Assembly (NCBI GenBank): GCA_025774735.1
Contig: JALGZU010000059.1
Location: 1 to 11,674 of the forward strand
From: a candidate division LCP-89 bacterium
GTDB taxonomy: Bacteria > Electryoneota > B3-LCP
Direction: 5' to 3'
DNA: 11,674 nucleotides
The translations under genes and the position numbers were made by a program. The notes beneath the pieces were generated by a model. It was not told the origin of the DNA. It ran no database searches and saw only the letters and a program-made list of their open reading frames with translations. Positions 1 through 8,680 of the stretch are shown here, piece by piece (the first letter of the stretch is position 1; each line of letters begins with the position of its first letter).

Positions 1-760
1 TCAGGGTGGCGTCCGTCATGGGCGGCAGGTCAATGTCAAATTTCAGGAACATGTTCGCCGTCTCGGGAAAGATGTAAGCCACGTAAAAGAGGACCGCAGC
101 CGCCAGGGCCAGGATTACGATCGCCGGCATGATCAGCGCTGACTTTAAGTTCTTCTTGAATTCCTCATTCCTCTCCAGGAACTTAGCTGTGGATTCATAA
201 ATCTCTACCATGTTACCGGATTTTGAGGCCACACCGAGCATATGGGACGGGAATTTTCCCAGGGTATCTGCCTGCTTGCCAAAAACTTCGGAACCGTCTT
301 TACCGTCTTTGAGGTCTTGATGTATCTCCTTCAAGGTCTGTTTCAGACCCTTGTTCTCCAGGTCGTTCGACAGGAGGTTGAGAATTTCGTCATAGGGAAG
401 CTTTTCGCGAAGGAGATCAGCCGAGAGACGGATGAACATGACGATATCCTTCGATGGCGGCTTCATCTTGAAATCCAATAGCCTTTTCTGGATCGTCAGT
501 ACTGTGAAACCCATTTTCTCGAGGGCCCGGCGCACTTCGTCCACATTGAAGGCTTTCTGCTGGCCGGTGATGACCGCTTCGCGACCGCGCCGCACTTTAT
601 ATACAAAAGTCGCCTTGCGGCTCAGGTCCTTCAATTTGAAGCGCCTGTGCCGGGCGATGTCATCTGCGCGCTTGACCGCCTCTCGTTTGTTGTTGGCGGA
701 TATGATCCCCTGGATCATCCGTCCGGATAATCCGATTCCTTGATAACGATATTCAGCCAT
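1..760 (-). CDS. pilC: PilC/GspF-family inner-membrane platform protein, 3' part cut by window edge
   Basis: This encodes the polytopic inner-membrane platform of a type IV pilus or type II secretion system, the part that couples the cytoplasmic ATPase to pilin assembly. The 253 visible residues start at ATG 760-758 (MAEYRYQGIGLSG). A T2SSF domain spans roughly residues 103-240, with RLSADLLREKLPYDEIL, the family-typical SGNMVEIYESTAKFLERNEEF and a hydrophobic membrane segment at about 208-231. The usual length is about 400 residues, so one T2SSF repeat and the later membrane helices lie beyond position 1. Residues 1-100 contain two copies of the short N-terminal element normally present once, about 48 residues apart. 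No strong Shine-Dalgarno is visible upstream. It lies downstream of a pilin-like gene on the same strand, which favours a pilus role over secretion, though sequence alone cannot separate the two. Family assignment is confident; the exact system is inferred. Confidence 0.9.
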   Translation of the reverse strand, partial: MAEYRYQGIGLSGRMIQGIISANNKREAVKRADDIARHRRFKLKDLSRKATFVYKVRRGREAVITGQQKAFNVDEVRRALEKMGFTVLTIQKRLLDFKMKPPSKDIVMFIRLSADLLREKLPYDEILNLLSNDLENKGLKQTLKEIHQDLKDGKDGSEVFGKQADTLGKFPSHMLGVASKSGNMVEIYESTAKFLERNEEFKKNLKSALIMPAIVILALAAAVLFYVAYIFPETANMFLKFDIDLPPMTDATL

Positions 761-889
761 GGCAAACCCAATTAAGTTCTATGTGGTGTTCGAATGTAAA
801 AGTCTGTGCAATTCTCAAGAAATCCGGTCGGATACAACGAAAATATACCAGTAGACTTAAGCCGGCATATTGTGAATTCTAAACCTGCG

Positions 890-955
890 TAGCGATGGCG
901 GTCTCAGGCCTGAAGTTGCTTCCCCATTTCAAAGGAGGTACAACCGTCATCGCTA
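890..955. repeat. Inverted repeat, 13-base arms
   Basis: The arms are TAGCGATGGCGGT (890-902) and ACCGTCATCGCTA (943-955). They pair over 13 positions with a single imperfect pair, 898 with 947. That pair is G-U in a plus-strand transcript but C-A in a minus-strand transcript, so a folded RNA would be slightly more stable if read from the plus strand. The 40-base loop contains the palindrome TCAGGCCTGA. Its role is unknown. Confidence 0.55.
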
Positions 956-963
956 ATCATGTC

Positions 964-1006
964 GGTTTGCCGGCGAATCAACTGTCTGGACATCCTCCGG
1001 CAAACC
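964..1006. repeat. Inverted repeat, perfect 10-base arms
   Basis: GGTTTGCCGG (964-973) is the exact reverse complement of CCGGCAAACC (997-1006), with a 23-base loop. It lies directly beside the terminator-like hairpin at 1008-1042, so a transcript through here would form two adjacent stem-loops. No T-run follows on either strand, so simple intrinsic termination is not supported. Confidence 0.55.
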
Positions 1007-1007
1007 T

Positions 1008-1042
1008 CCACAGGCATCCTCACACAGTGAAGATGCCTGTGG
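1008..1042 (-). terminator. Strong stem-loop 18 bases after the pilin-like stop codon; terminator or attenuator candidate
   Basis: The arms CCACAGGCATC (1008-1018) and GATGCCTGTGG (1032-1042) pair perfectly over 11 bases. After one mismatch a further four pairs form (TCAC 1020-1023 with GTGA 1027-1030) around a 3-base loop. The position, just 3' of the pilin-like gene on the minus strand, fits an operon-internal attenuator or an mRNA 3'-end stabiliser. The lack of a U-tract argues against a textbook Rho-independent terminator. Confidence 0.5.
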
Positions 1043-1060
1043 GCACAATGAGCTGTGTGG

Positions 1061-1474
1061 CTAACGGTTGGTGACCGTTACCGAGATGCTGTCGGCCCAC
1101 ACCTGGACCGTAGCGGTGCACGGCGTGTTGTCACCATCGCCGTCCTCGGTACCCACACCAGTCAGGGTGAGGTCATCAATATCGCCGGCAGTAGTGATGG
1201 AGTACGTACCGTTTTCATTGACTGGCTGAGTGGTCAAGAAAGCCAGACCGGCGGCGTTCGCAGTCAGCAGAATGAAGCTGCCACCACCACCACCCATGGC
1301 CGTGGGGCGACGGAAATGCTGCTGAGCGCGTGAAGCCAGGTTGACCAGGTCAGCGGTCACTGCATCCAGGTTCGAGGAAGCGGCCTGATCGTTGAACATG
1401 TTGATTCCCACGACCACCGCGATTCCGACGATGATCACAGAAAGGACGATGAGTAAGAGTTGTTGCTGTCCCAT
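1061..1474 (-). CDS. Short pilin-like membrane-anchored protein (MGQQQ type), function unknown
   Basis: The protein has 137 residues. It opens MGQQQLLLIVLSVII and has one hydrophobic helix at about residues 5-28, then a polar, probably extracytoplasmic domain. That domain holds a helical stretch (NLDAVTADLVNLASRAQQHF, about 35-54), an RRPTAMGGGGGSF motif at about 55-67, a beta-rich tail and one cysteine near the C-terminus. The layout of very short leader, N-terminal helix and small globular domain is that of type IV pilins or pseudopilins. However, Phe at +1 and Glu at +5 after the Gly are missing: Gly2 is followed by QQQLL. I recall similar MGQQQ proteins being annotated only as hypothetical in FCB-group genomes. 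The start is firm: TAAGGAGG (1486-1479) lies 4 bases before the ATG. The gene sits between a sigma-54 activator and pilC, and a sigma-54 promoter candidate precedes it. Whether it is processed by a prepilin peptidase is unknown. Confidence 0.8.
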   Translation of the reverse strand: MGQQQLLLIVLSVIIVGIAVVVGINMFNDQAASSNLDAVTADLVNLASRAQQHFRRPTAMGGGGGSFILLTANAAGLAFLTTQPVNENGTYSITTAGDIDDLTLTGVGTEDGDGDNTPCTATVQVWADSISVTVTNR

Positions 1475-1478
1475 GATT

Positions 1479-1486
1479 CCTCCTTA
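1479..1486 (-). promoter_or_regulatory. Consensus Shine-Dalgarno of the pilin-like gene
   Basis: The minus strand reads TAAGGAGG four bases before the ATG at 1474. It is among the strongest ribosome binding sites in the window, comparable to that of exbB, which fits a highly expressed structural protein. It fixes the start codon. Confidence 0.8.
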
Positions 1487-1568
1487 GAGATGGACATTGG
1501 GGTTGTTTTGGTTCATCCGTTACTACTATCGTTGTATCCTGTTCTTCGGATTGCCTGACACGCTATGT

Positions 1569-1584
1569 TACAAGCTGCGTGCCA
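1569..1584 (-). promoter_or_regulatory. Sigma-54 (RpoN) promoter candidate for the pilin-like gene
   Basis: The minus strand reads TGGCACGCAGCTTGTA. The published RpoN consensus is TGGCACG, four bases, then TTGCW. The first block is exact, the spacing is exact, and only the C of TTGC is replaced by T. A transcript would start about 12 bases further, near 1558, giving a leader of about 84 bases before the ATG at 1474. The gene just upstream encodes a sigma-54 activator, which raises the likelihood. The T at the normally conserved -12 GC is the main reservation. Confidence 0.65.
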
Positions 1585-1654
1585 GTTTTGTATACTATTG
1601 TTATTATAGTAGGATATAAAGCTATTTTGGGAAATTATCGCCTGAATCGGTCTT

Positions 1655-1695
1655 AAACGCTGCCTAGAGGCGTTTTGTGTCGCCTATTTGCGACA
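1655..1695. promoter_or_regulatory. Two adjacent dyads, possible activator (enhancer) sites
   Basis: TGTCGC (1678-1683) and GCGACA (1690-1695) form a perfect dyad with a 6-base spacer. AAACGC (1655-1660) and GCGTTT (1670-1675) form a second dyad with a 9-base spacer. They lie roughly 80-120 bases upstream of the sigma-54 element, the range where NtrC-family activators bind. Binding by the neighbouring regulator is inference. The dyads could also be chance in an AT-rich spacer. Confidence 0.35.
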
Positions 1696-1721
1696 AATAT
1701 TACTCTCGCAAAATCGCATCT

Positions 1722-1736
1722 CCCTGTAACACAGGG
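1722..1736 (-). terminator. Small hairpin downstream of the sigma-54 activator gene
   Basis: CCCTGT (1722-1727), a 3-base loop and ACAGGG (1731-1736) form a tight 6-pair hairpin about 70 bases after the activator's stop codon. No strong T-run follows on the minus strand, so it is only a weak terminator candidate. Confidence 0.3.
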
Positions 1737-1807
1737 TATTAGTTCAATGTCATAAAAATGTTAACGCGTCGCGATTCTGTGACTCGAAGCCTGTCATACG
1801 CACCCGT

Positions 1808-3217
1808 TCAGCTTGAATCCGAATCGTCTCGAGTCAACTCGGCGAGCTTACGCGAGGTGGGTAAACCCAGTTGTTTCATCTTCCGGTGATAGTTCTGCCG
1901 GGGCAATCCGGCGCTTTGCGCCGCCTGGGTCACGCTACCATCGTGCAGCCGCAGGTTCTCGAGGAGGTAGCGCTTCTCAAATTCATGCCGAGCTTCTCTA
2001 AGAGATAGTTGTAACAGCTTCGACACCCAGTCTTCAGATTCTCCGGGGATCGTCTGGCAGAGGTTCTCGATATCGATCTGCGTTCCCTCCGCTAAGGCAA
2101 TGACGCGTTCGATCGTGTTTTCCAGCTCACGCACGTTGCCGGGCCAGTTGAAACTGCATAGATGGTTTATAGCTTTCGGTGCCAGCTTCAGGCCGGGTCT
2201 TCCAAACGCTTTCGAATATTTTTCGGTGAAGTAGCGAACCAGGAGAGGGATATCCTCAGGACGGTCACGCAGTGCCGGCAGCGAGATTGTGATTACATTG
2301 AGCCGATAGAAGAGGTCCAATCGGAAATTTTGCTCGACGACCTCCCGCTCCAGGTCCTTGTTCGTCGCTGCAATCAGACGAACGTCGGAAGTCAACTCTT
2401 CAGTGCCGCCGACGCGTTGGAAGGTGCGTTCCTGCAGCACCCGCAGTAGCTTGACCTGGAGCGTCGACGGCATGTCACCGATCTCATCGAGAAAAAGCGT
2501 TCCTCCTTCCGCCTCTTCAAAATAACCCCGGGTGCGGCGGATGGCGCCAGTGAAGGCACCCTTCTCGTGTCCGAAAATGAGGGATTCGAGTAAACCCTCC
2601 GGCAGCCCCCCGCTATTGACGCTGATGAAGGGGCCGTTGGCTCGCTTGCTGTTGCTGTGCAGTGTACGCGCGATAAGCTCCTTTCCGGTCCCTGTCTCAC
2701 CGGTGATCAGAACGGTTGTGGGGATGGGTGCCACCTTTTTGACCAGGTCGAAGACCTCCTGCATGAGAGGGCTGGCGCTGACCAGGCCGTCAAGCTTGAA
2801 CCGCTCCTCCAATTGCTGTTTGAGGTGGCGGTTTTCCGTTCGGGTTCGGGCTGTATCAACTAGATGTGCGACAGCCAGCCTCACCGGCTCGAAGTCGCGA
2901 AATGGCTTCTCCAGATAATCTTCCGCTCCCTCCTTCATCGCCTGTACGGCAATCGAAACGTTCCCGAAGGCGCTCATAATCATGATAGCACTTTCGGGAG
3001 ATGCTTTCTTCAGCTTGGGGAGTAGCTCCAACCCGGATATTTCGGGCATTTTTATATCGAGGAGGATGAGTTCGTAGAGCTCGGATTTCACCCGGTCCAG
3101 GGCTTCCAGAGGACGCGTGGTCCATTCGATTGTCCATTGGTCGGATGCCAGTGCTTCGCTCAAGAGTGTACAGATGTCCGCTTCGTCATCGACGATCAGG
3201 ATGCGGGCGCGATGCAT
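1808..3217 (-). CDS. NtrC-family sigma-54-dependent response regulator (PilR-like position)
   Basis: This transcriptional activator takes phosphate from a sensor kinase and uses ATP to open sigma-54 promoters. From ATG 3217 it has 469 residues in three domains. The receiver covers about 1-120, with the acidic pair in VDDEAD, phospho-acceptor Asp54 in LLDIKMP and Lys104 in EKPF, the same numbering as NtrC. The AAA+ domain covers about 145-380, with Walker A GETGTGKE (173-180), the sigma-54 contact loop GAFTGA (220-225), Walker B GGTLFLDE and FRLDLFYRL. A Fis-type helix-turn-helix occupies about 425-452 (GSVTQAAQSAGLPRQNYHR). A longer frame begins at GTG 3262, but it lacks a ribosome binding site, whereas ATG 3217 has AGGT six bases upstream and places the receiver correctly. 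No sensor kinase is in the window. Adjacency to a pilin-like gene with a sigma-54 promoter suggests PilR-type control of pilus genes; the target is inferred. Confidence 0.95.
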   Translation of the reverse strand: MHRARILIVDDEADICTLLSEALASDQWTIEWTTRPLEALDRVKSELYELILLDIKMPEISGLELLPKLKKASPESAIMIMSAFGNVSIAVQAMKEGAEDYLEKPFRDFEPVRLAVAHLVDTARTRTENRHLKQQLEERFKLDGLVSASPLMQEVFDLVKKVAPIPTTVLITGETGTGKELIARTLHSNSKRANGPFISVNSGGLPEGLLESLIFGHEKGAFTGAIRRTRGYFEEAEGGTLFLDEIGDMPSTLQVKLLRVLQERTFQRVGGTEELTSDVRLIAATNKDLEREVVEQNFRLDLFYRLNVITISLPALRDRPEDIPLLVRYFTEKYSKAFGRPGLKLAPKAINHLCSFNWPGNVRELENTIERVIALAEGTQIDIENLCQTIPGESEDWVSKLLQLSLREARHEFEKRYLLENLRLHDGSVTQAAQSAGLPRQNYHRKMKQLGLPTSRKLAELTRDDSDSS

Positions 3218-3400
3218 AGATTGACCTGAAGTAGTGGAGATTACCAGTTCTATGATCGGCACGGGAGGCTGTAATCTTGAGACCGGTGGAATGGTTTGTG
3301 GAGGGATTATGACGGGTTGAGGCGGCGAGATTAAGGGCTAAGCGTCCAGTAATTATGCTCAGCTGATTTACCGGGGCCTGCTATCTATAATAAGGAAAGT

Positions 3401-3408
3401 GGGGGGGG
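3401..3408 (+). repeat. G8 homopolymer in the spacer after the ACT gene
   Basis: A run of eight G lies in the 203-base spacer between the ACT-domain gene and the activator, followed by AAAGAGGGG. The spacer has no gene and no convincing terminator or promoter. The run lies outside any reading frame, so length variation would not shift a protein. Confidence 0.5.
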
Positions 3409-3420
3409 AAAGAGGGGTGC

Positions 3421-3888
3421 TTACTGTTTGAACTCACGTGTGAGAGCTTCGAAAGCATCATCAGCGCGGTTTCGTGCGATAAGACAGGTGACGCTGTTCA
3501 GGCTTGTGGAGATCAGATCGATGTTGACATTCAGGGAGGCCAGGGTATGGAACATGCGGGCCGCAACGCCGGCGGACCGGGAGAGGTTTTCCCGTTCGAG
3601 CGTGACCAGGGCTACGTCCTCAACCATGGAGACAGCACTGGCATGGATATCATCTTTCAGGGTGTTGAGTTCCTTCTCGGCTGTGGCAACGGAATCCTCG
3701 AAGACGGCGAGGGCTATGTCGGCGACCTGGCCACTGCGTGCTGTCTGCACGACCAGTTCCACATTGATGCCGGCTTGACTTAACTTATCGAAGATCTCAG
3801 CCGCCATGCCGGGTTGATCGGGGACATCGTGTAAAGTAAATTTGACGGCGTCTTTCGCCAGTCTCAGACTAAAATCCGAACTTGGCAT
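3421..3888 (-). CDS. Stand-alone double ACT-domain protein, aspartokinase regulatory-domain type
   Basis: The protein has 155 residues and consists of two ACT domains (about 14-80 and 92-155) with no catalytic domain. The first carries VKFTLHDVPDQPGMAAEIF and AGINVELVVQ. The second carries GVAARMFHTLASLNVNIDLISTS. This is the pattern of the C-terminal lysine/threonine-sensing half of aspartate kinase, where the second ACT ends ISTSEIKIS; here it reads ISTSLNSVTCL. It may bind an amino acid and act on a partner, or be a free regulatory subunit of an aspartokinase encoded elsewhere. No kinase domain precedes it, because the upstream DNA is a promoter region facing obg. Start ATG 3888 has AGGTG six bases upstream. 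Domain identity is clear; ligand and partner are unknown. An aspartokinase remnant is possible, but the intact frame and ribosome binding site argue for a working gene. Confidence 0.8.
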   Translation of the reverse strand: MPSSDFSLRLAKDAVKFTLHDVPDQPGMAAEIFDKLSQAGINVELVVQTARSGQVADIALAVFEDSVATAEKELNTLKDDIHASAVSMVEDVALVTLERENLSRSAGVAARMFHTLASLNVNIDLISTSLNSVTCLIARNRADDAFEALTREFKQ

Positions 3889-3929
3889 AATTACACCTGG
3901 AAGCAGTTGTTTCTGGACGAATCGGTTGA

Positions 3930-6235
<2,306 letters not shown>

Positions 6236-6261
6236 ACGAATTGTTAACTTAAGATATAGAT

Positions 6262-7413
6262 TTGGCTCTCTCTGAAGACGTCCAGAAGGTTCTCAGCAGT
6301 GAAACGGCTCTGCTGAGATGCGGGAGTTACGATCCCAAGGAGGTACGCCGATCTCTCAGGCAGGGCCTGGACCTCCTGGGATCGCCGGAGCGTTTGGTCC
6401 GTCCCGGTGACCGGGTGCTGCTCAAACCGAATATGCTCTCGGCGAAGGAGCCAGGACGCGCTGTGACCACACATCCGGAAGTAATTGCAGCCGTGGGAGA
6501 ACTGGTCCTGGATTGCGGAGGCAAGCTCATCATCGGAGATAGTCCAGCCGGAGCGCCAAAAAGCCTGGAGAAACACTGGGAAAAGAGCGGATTAGGTGAT
6601 GTGGCACACCGGTTGGGGATCAAACCGGTCACGTTTGAAGACGCCGGATTGAGGAGTTTCAAGGCGCCTGGGGGCTACGTCAGCATTTCGCGAGTCGCTC
6701 TGGAAGCCGATCATATCATCAATCTGCCCAAGCTGAAGACGCATATGCTGACGGGTATGACCGGAGCGGTGAAAAATATGTTCGGCACCGTGCCGGGCTT
6801 CCGCAAGAGCTTTCTCCACAGCGTAGCTCCTGAAGCACTCCCGTTTTCCCGGCTGGTGGTAGCAGTCTATCAGCAGGTGGTACCGATTCTCAATGTCATG
6901 GATGCTGTGGTCGGCATGGAAGGAAACGGGCCTTCATCCGGAAAAGCCCGTCACATCGGCGCGATGCTGATTTCACAGGACGCTCTCGCGATGGATTACC
7001 TCGCTGCGCAGATCATCGGTTTCGAGCCGTCCTGGTTGCCCATCTTCCAGGCTGCGGTCGAGGCCGGTCTCTGGGATTTTGACAGAATGCCGGTAGAGGT
7101 CCTGGGTTTCGATCCTTCGGAACTCGAGCTTGATGATTTCCAGCCCCCGGATATCAGCAAACTCGAACGCCTGCCCGAATTTATCCGTCGCGGGCTAAAA
7201 AAGGTCATCTGGATTCGGCCAAAAGCGATCGCCAAAATCTGTACCGCCTGCGGGCTCTGCGTCGAAAATTGTCCCGAAGCAGCCATGGAGTTTAGCAACG
7301 ACGTGCCCAGAATAGATTATAAGATCTGCATCAAGTGCGGTTGTTGCGACGAAATCTGTGAGGATAATGCGATTTACCAGGAACTGAGTCTACTGGCTCG
7401 TCTGCTGGCATAA
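6262..7413 (+). CDS. DUF362 iron-sulfur protein with C-terminal 2[4Fe-4S] ferredoxin domain
   Basis: The protein has 383 residues. The DUF362 domain (about 15-300) shows the family landmarks PGDRVLLKPNML (48-59), TTHPEV, IGDSP (91-95), INLPKLKTHMLTGMTGAVKNMFG (about 153-175) and DAVVGMEGNGPSSG (214-227). The ferredoxin domain (about 320-372) has two full CxxCxxCxxxC sets: Cys327, 330, 333, 337 and Cys356, 359, 362, 366. These would carry two 4Fe-4S clusters. The biochemical role of DUF362 proteins is not settled to my knowledge; a redox role is inferred from the clusters. No signal peptide is seen, so it is probably cytoplasmic. Translation must start with TTG 6262, because a TAA stop lies in frame at 6250 and no ATG or GTG fits the family N-terminus; the ribosome binding site is weak. 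It lies 26 bases after dprA. Confidence 0.9.
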   Translation: MALSEDVQKVLSSETALLRCGSYDPKEVRRSLRQGLDLLGSPERLVRPGDRVLLKPNMLSAKEPGRAVTTHPEVIAAVGELVLDCGGKLIIGDSPAGAPKSLEKHWEKSGLGDVAHRLGIKPVTFEDAGLRSFKAPGGYVSISRVALEADHIINLPKLKTHMLTGMTGAVKNMFGTVPGFRKSFLHSVAPEALPFSRLVVAVYQQVVPILNVMDAVVGMEGNGPSSGKARHIGAMLISQDALAMDYLAAQIIGFEPSWLPIFQAAVEAGLWDFDRMPVEVLGFDPSELELDDFQPPDISKLERLPEFIRRGLKKVIWIRPKAIAKICTACGLCVENCPEAAMEFSNDVPRIDYKICIKCGCCDEICEDNAIYQELSLLARLLA

Positions 7414-7455
7414 AACAGAAATGATCAGACCGAATCTTTAACGCAGGCATCTAAT

Positions 7456-8667
7456 TTGGCAGAGGAAAATATCATCGTCCTGTTTGAGGACGAAGCTGCC
7501 CTGAGCACGGAGCCCCTCTCATTGACTCGCCCGGTCTGGGACTTGCGCTGCGGTATGCGTACTCTGGGTGAAACGATCCGGTCGCACTTTAGAGGGCACC
7601 AGGTTTTCCATCATGCCAGAACATACCTGCTGGACAACTACCCTGATATCAGCGCTGTTACTGATTCACAACTCGATGACATGCTCTGGATCAACGGCTC
7701 CCTTCTGCCGGACAGCGGATTTTTAGCAGTTAGTGAGCTCGCGAAAGGATCGGCCTGGATGCAAGGCGGGCGCGTCGTCGCTTTCCGCGGTACTCCCCCG
7801 GACGATTGGCAAGCTGGAACGGAACTGCATCTTGACGGGTTTCAAAAAGTAGAAGCCCCGGCCGACGCGGGCAGGTTGATGTTGCATCTGTGGAACCTCG
7901 TCGGTGCGATGAACGCTCAGATCGAAACCGAGGCCCGTAATTTGCCTTATTTGGGAGAGATCCGGGGTTCGGTGCATCAGAGTGCAACTCTGCTGCGGGC
8001 AGATGACATTTTCATCGCCGAGGGAGGCCAGATTCAACCCGGCGTCGTCATCGATGCTGGCAGCGGGCCAGTGATTTTGGAAGAGAACGTCCTCGTTGGA
8101 TCCAACGCCGTCATCGAAGGACCGGCATACCTGGGGCCAGGAACGCAGATCAAACCCCTTTCGCACGTTCGCGGCAGCTCCCTGGGCGAGCAATGCCGCA
8201 CCGGCGGAGAAGTGTCCGTCTCTATCATGCAGGGCTTTACCAACAAGCAGCATGGCGGTTTCCTGGGGCATTCATACATCGGTTCCTGGTGCAATCTCGG
8301 ATCGGGAACCGAAACCTCAAACCTGAAAAACAATTATACGCCGGTCAAGGTCCAGGTAGGTTCTGAACTCGTCGACAGCGGGCAGCTCTTCGTCGGGCTC
8401 ATGATGGGCGATCATTCGAAGAGCGCTATCGGCAGTGTCTTCAATACCGGCACGGTTGTTGGAGTAGGGAGCCTGGTTTTCGGAGCGGGATTTCCCCCAC
8501 GCCATGTCCCCTCTTTTCACTGGGGCGGCGCAGAAAAGCTGACACCCTATCCGCTTAAACCAACCCTGGATACCGCTCGCGATGTGATGTCCAGGCGGGG
8601 TCGTACCCTCTCTGACGGTGACGTAGAAATACTGACATGGATATTTAATAACCGTACAACCCAGTAA
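7456..8667 (+). CDS. GlmU-like bifunctional sugar nucleotidyltransferase / acyltransferase (alternative bacterial type)
   Basis: It probably makes UDP-N-acetylglucosamine for cell wall and lipopolysaccharide, by acetylating glucosamine-1-phosphate and adding UMP. The 403 residues start with a compact transferase-like domain, where LFEDEAALSTEPLSLTRPV and LRCGMRTLGETI (about 9-41) replace the LxxGxGxRM signature of classical GlmU. A left-handed beta-helix of hexapeptide repeats follows at about 165-345, with AEGGQIQPGVVID, GPAYLGPGTQIKP, GHSYIGSWCNLGSGTETSNLKNNYTPV and GDHSKSAIGSVFNTGTVVG. The length and layout match the alternative GlmU family known from Bacteroidota and Chlorobi relatives. 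The start is TTG 7456: the frame is open only back to the TAA at 7411, and no ATG or GTG occurs before it. It lies 42 bases after the DUF362 gene and 13 bases before the peptidase gene. Exact substrates are inferred from the family. Confidence 0.85.
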   Translation: MAEENIIVLFEDEAALSTEPLSLTRPVWDLRCGMRTLGETIRSHFRGHQVFHHARTYLLDNYPDISAVTDSQLDDMLWINGSLLPDSGFLAVSELAKGSAWMQGGRVVAFRGTPPDDWQAGTELHLDGFQKVEAPADAGRLMLHLWNLVGAMNAQIETEARNLPYLGEIRGSVHQSATLLRADDIFIAEGGQIQPGVVIDAGSGPVILEENVLVGSNAVIEGPAYLGPGTQIKPLSHVRGSSLGEQCRTGGEVSVSIMQGFTNKQHGGFLGHSYIGSWCNLGSGTETSNLKNNYTPVKVQVGSELVDSGQLFVGLMMGDHSKSAIGSVFNTGTVVGVGSLVFGAGFPPRHVPSFHWGGAEKLTPYPLKPTLDTARDVMSRRGRTLSDGDVEILTWIFNNRTTQ

Positions 8668-8680
8668 AGGTGGTGCAACT

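Larger units (their letters stand above)
761..1060. other. Gene-free spacer between pilin-like gene and pilC, rich in inverted repeats
   Basis: This 300-base stretch has no convincing coding region on either strand. It holds three consecutive inverted repeats (890-955, 964-1006, 1008-1042) and a 10-base palindrome TCAGGCCTGA at 904-913. A purine run AAAGGAGGT at 931-939 resembles a ribosome binding site on the plus strand, but the only following ATG (959) opens a 23-codon frame at poor spacing. On the minus strand the spacer sits between the pilin-like stop codon and the pilC start, where structured RNA could lower pilC output relative to pilin. Confidence 0.6.
1475..1807. other. Regulatory spacer upstream of the pilin-like gene
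   Basis: This 333-base AT-rich spacer has no gene. Reading along the minus strand from the activator's stop codon, it contains a small hairpin (1736-1722), two dyads (1695-1678 and 1675-1655), a sigma-54-type -24/-12 element (1584-1569), an expected 5' leader of about 80 bases, and the ribosome binding site of the pilin-like gene. This order matches the enhancer, promoter and gene layout of sigma-54-dependent units. Confidence 0.6.

Noticed and set aside
242..743. Two overlapping plus-strand frames of 79 and 103 residues
   Set aside because: They lie opposite pilC, whose minus-strand frame is open for 253 codons with family motifs.
959..1030. 23-codon plus-strand ORF after AAAGGAGGT
   Set aside because: The Shine-Dalgarno-like run lies 19 bases from the ATG, too far, and the frame is formed by inverted-repeat sequence.
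3218..3262. GTG start 15 codons upstream for the sigma-54 activator
   Set aside because: There is no ribosome binding site, and the extra residues precede the receiver domain, while ATG 3217 gives NtrC-like numbering of Asp54 and Lys104.
7723..8271. 182-residue minus-strand frame opposite the GlmU-like gene
   Set aside because: It is a shadow of a hexapeptide-repeat protein with clear family motifs, and has no recognisable domain or ribosome binding site.
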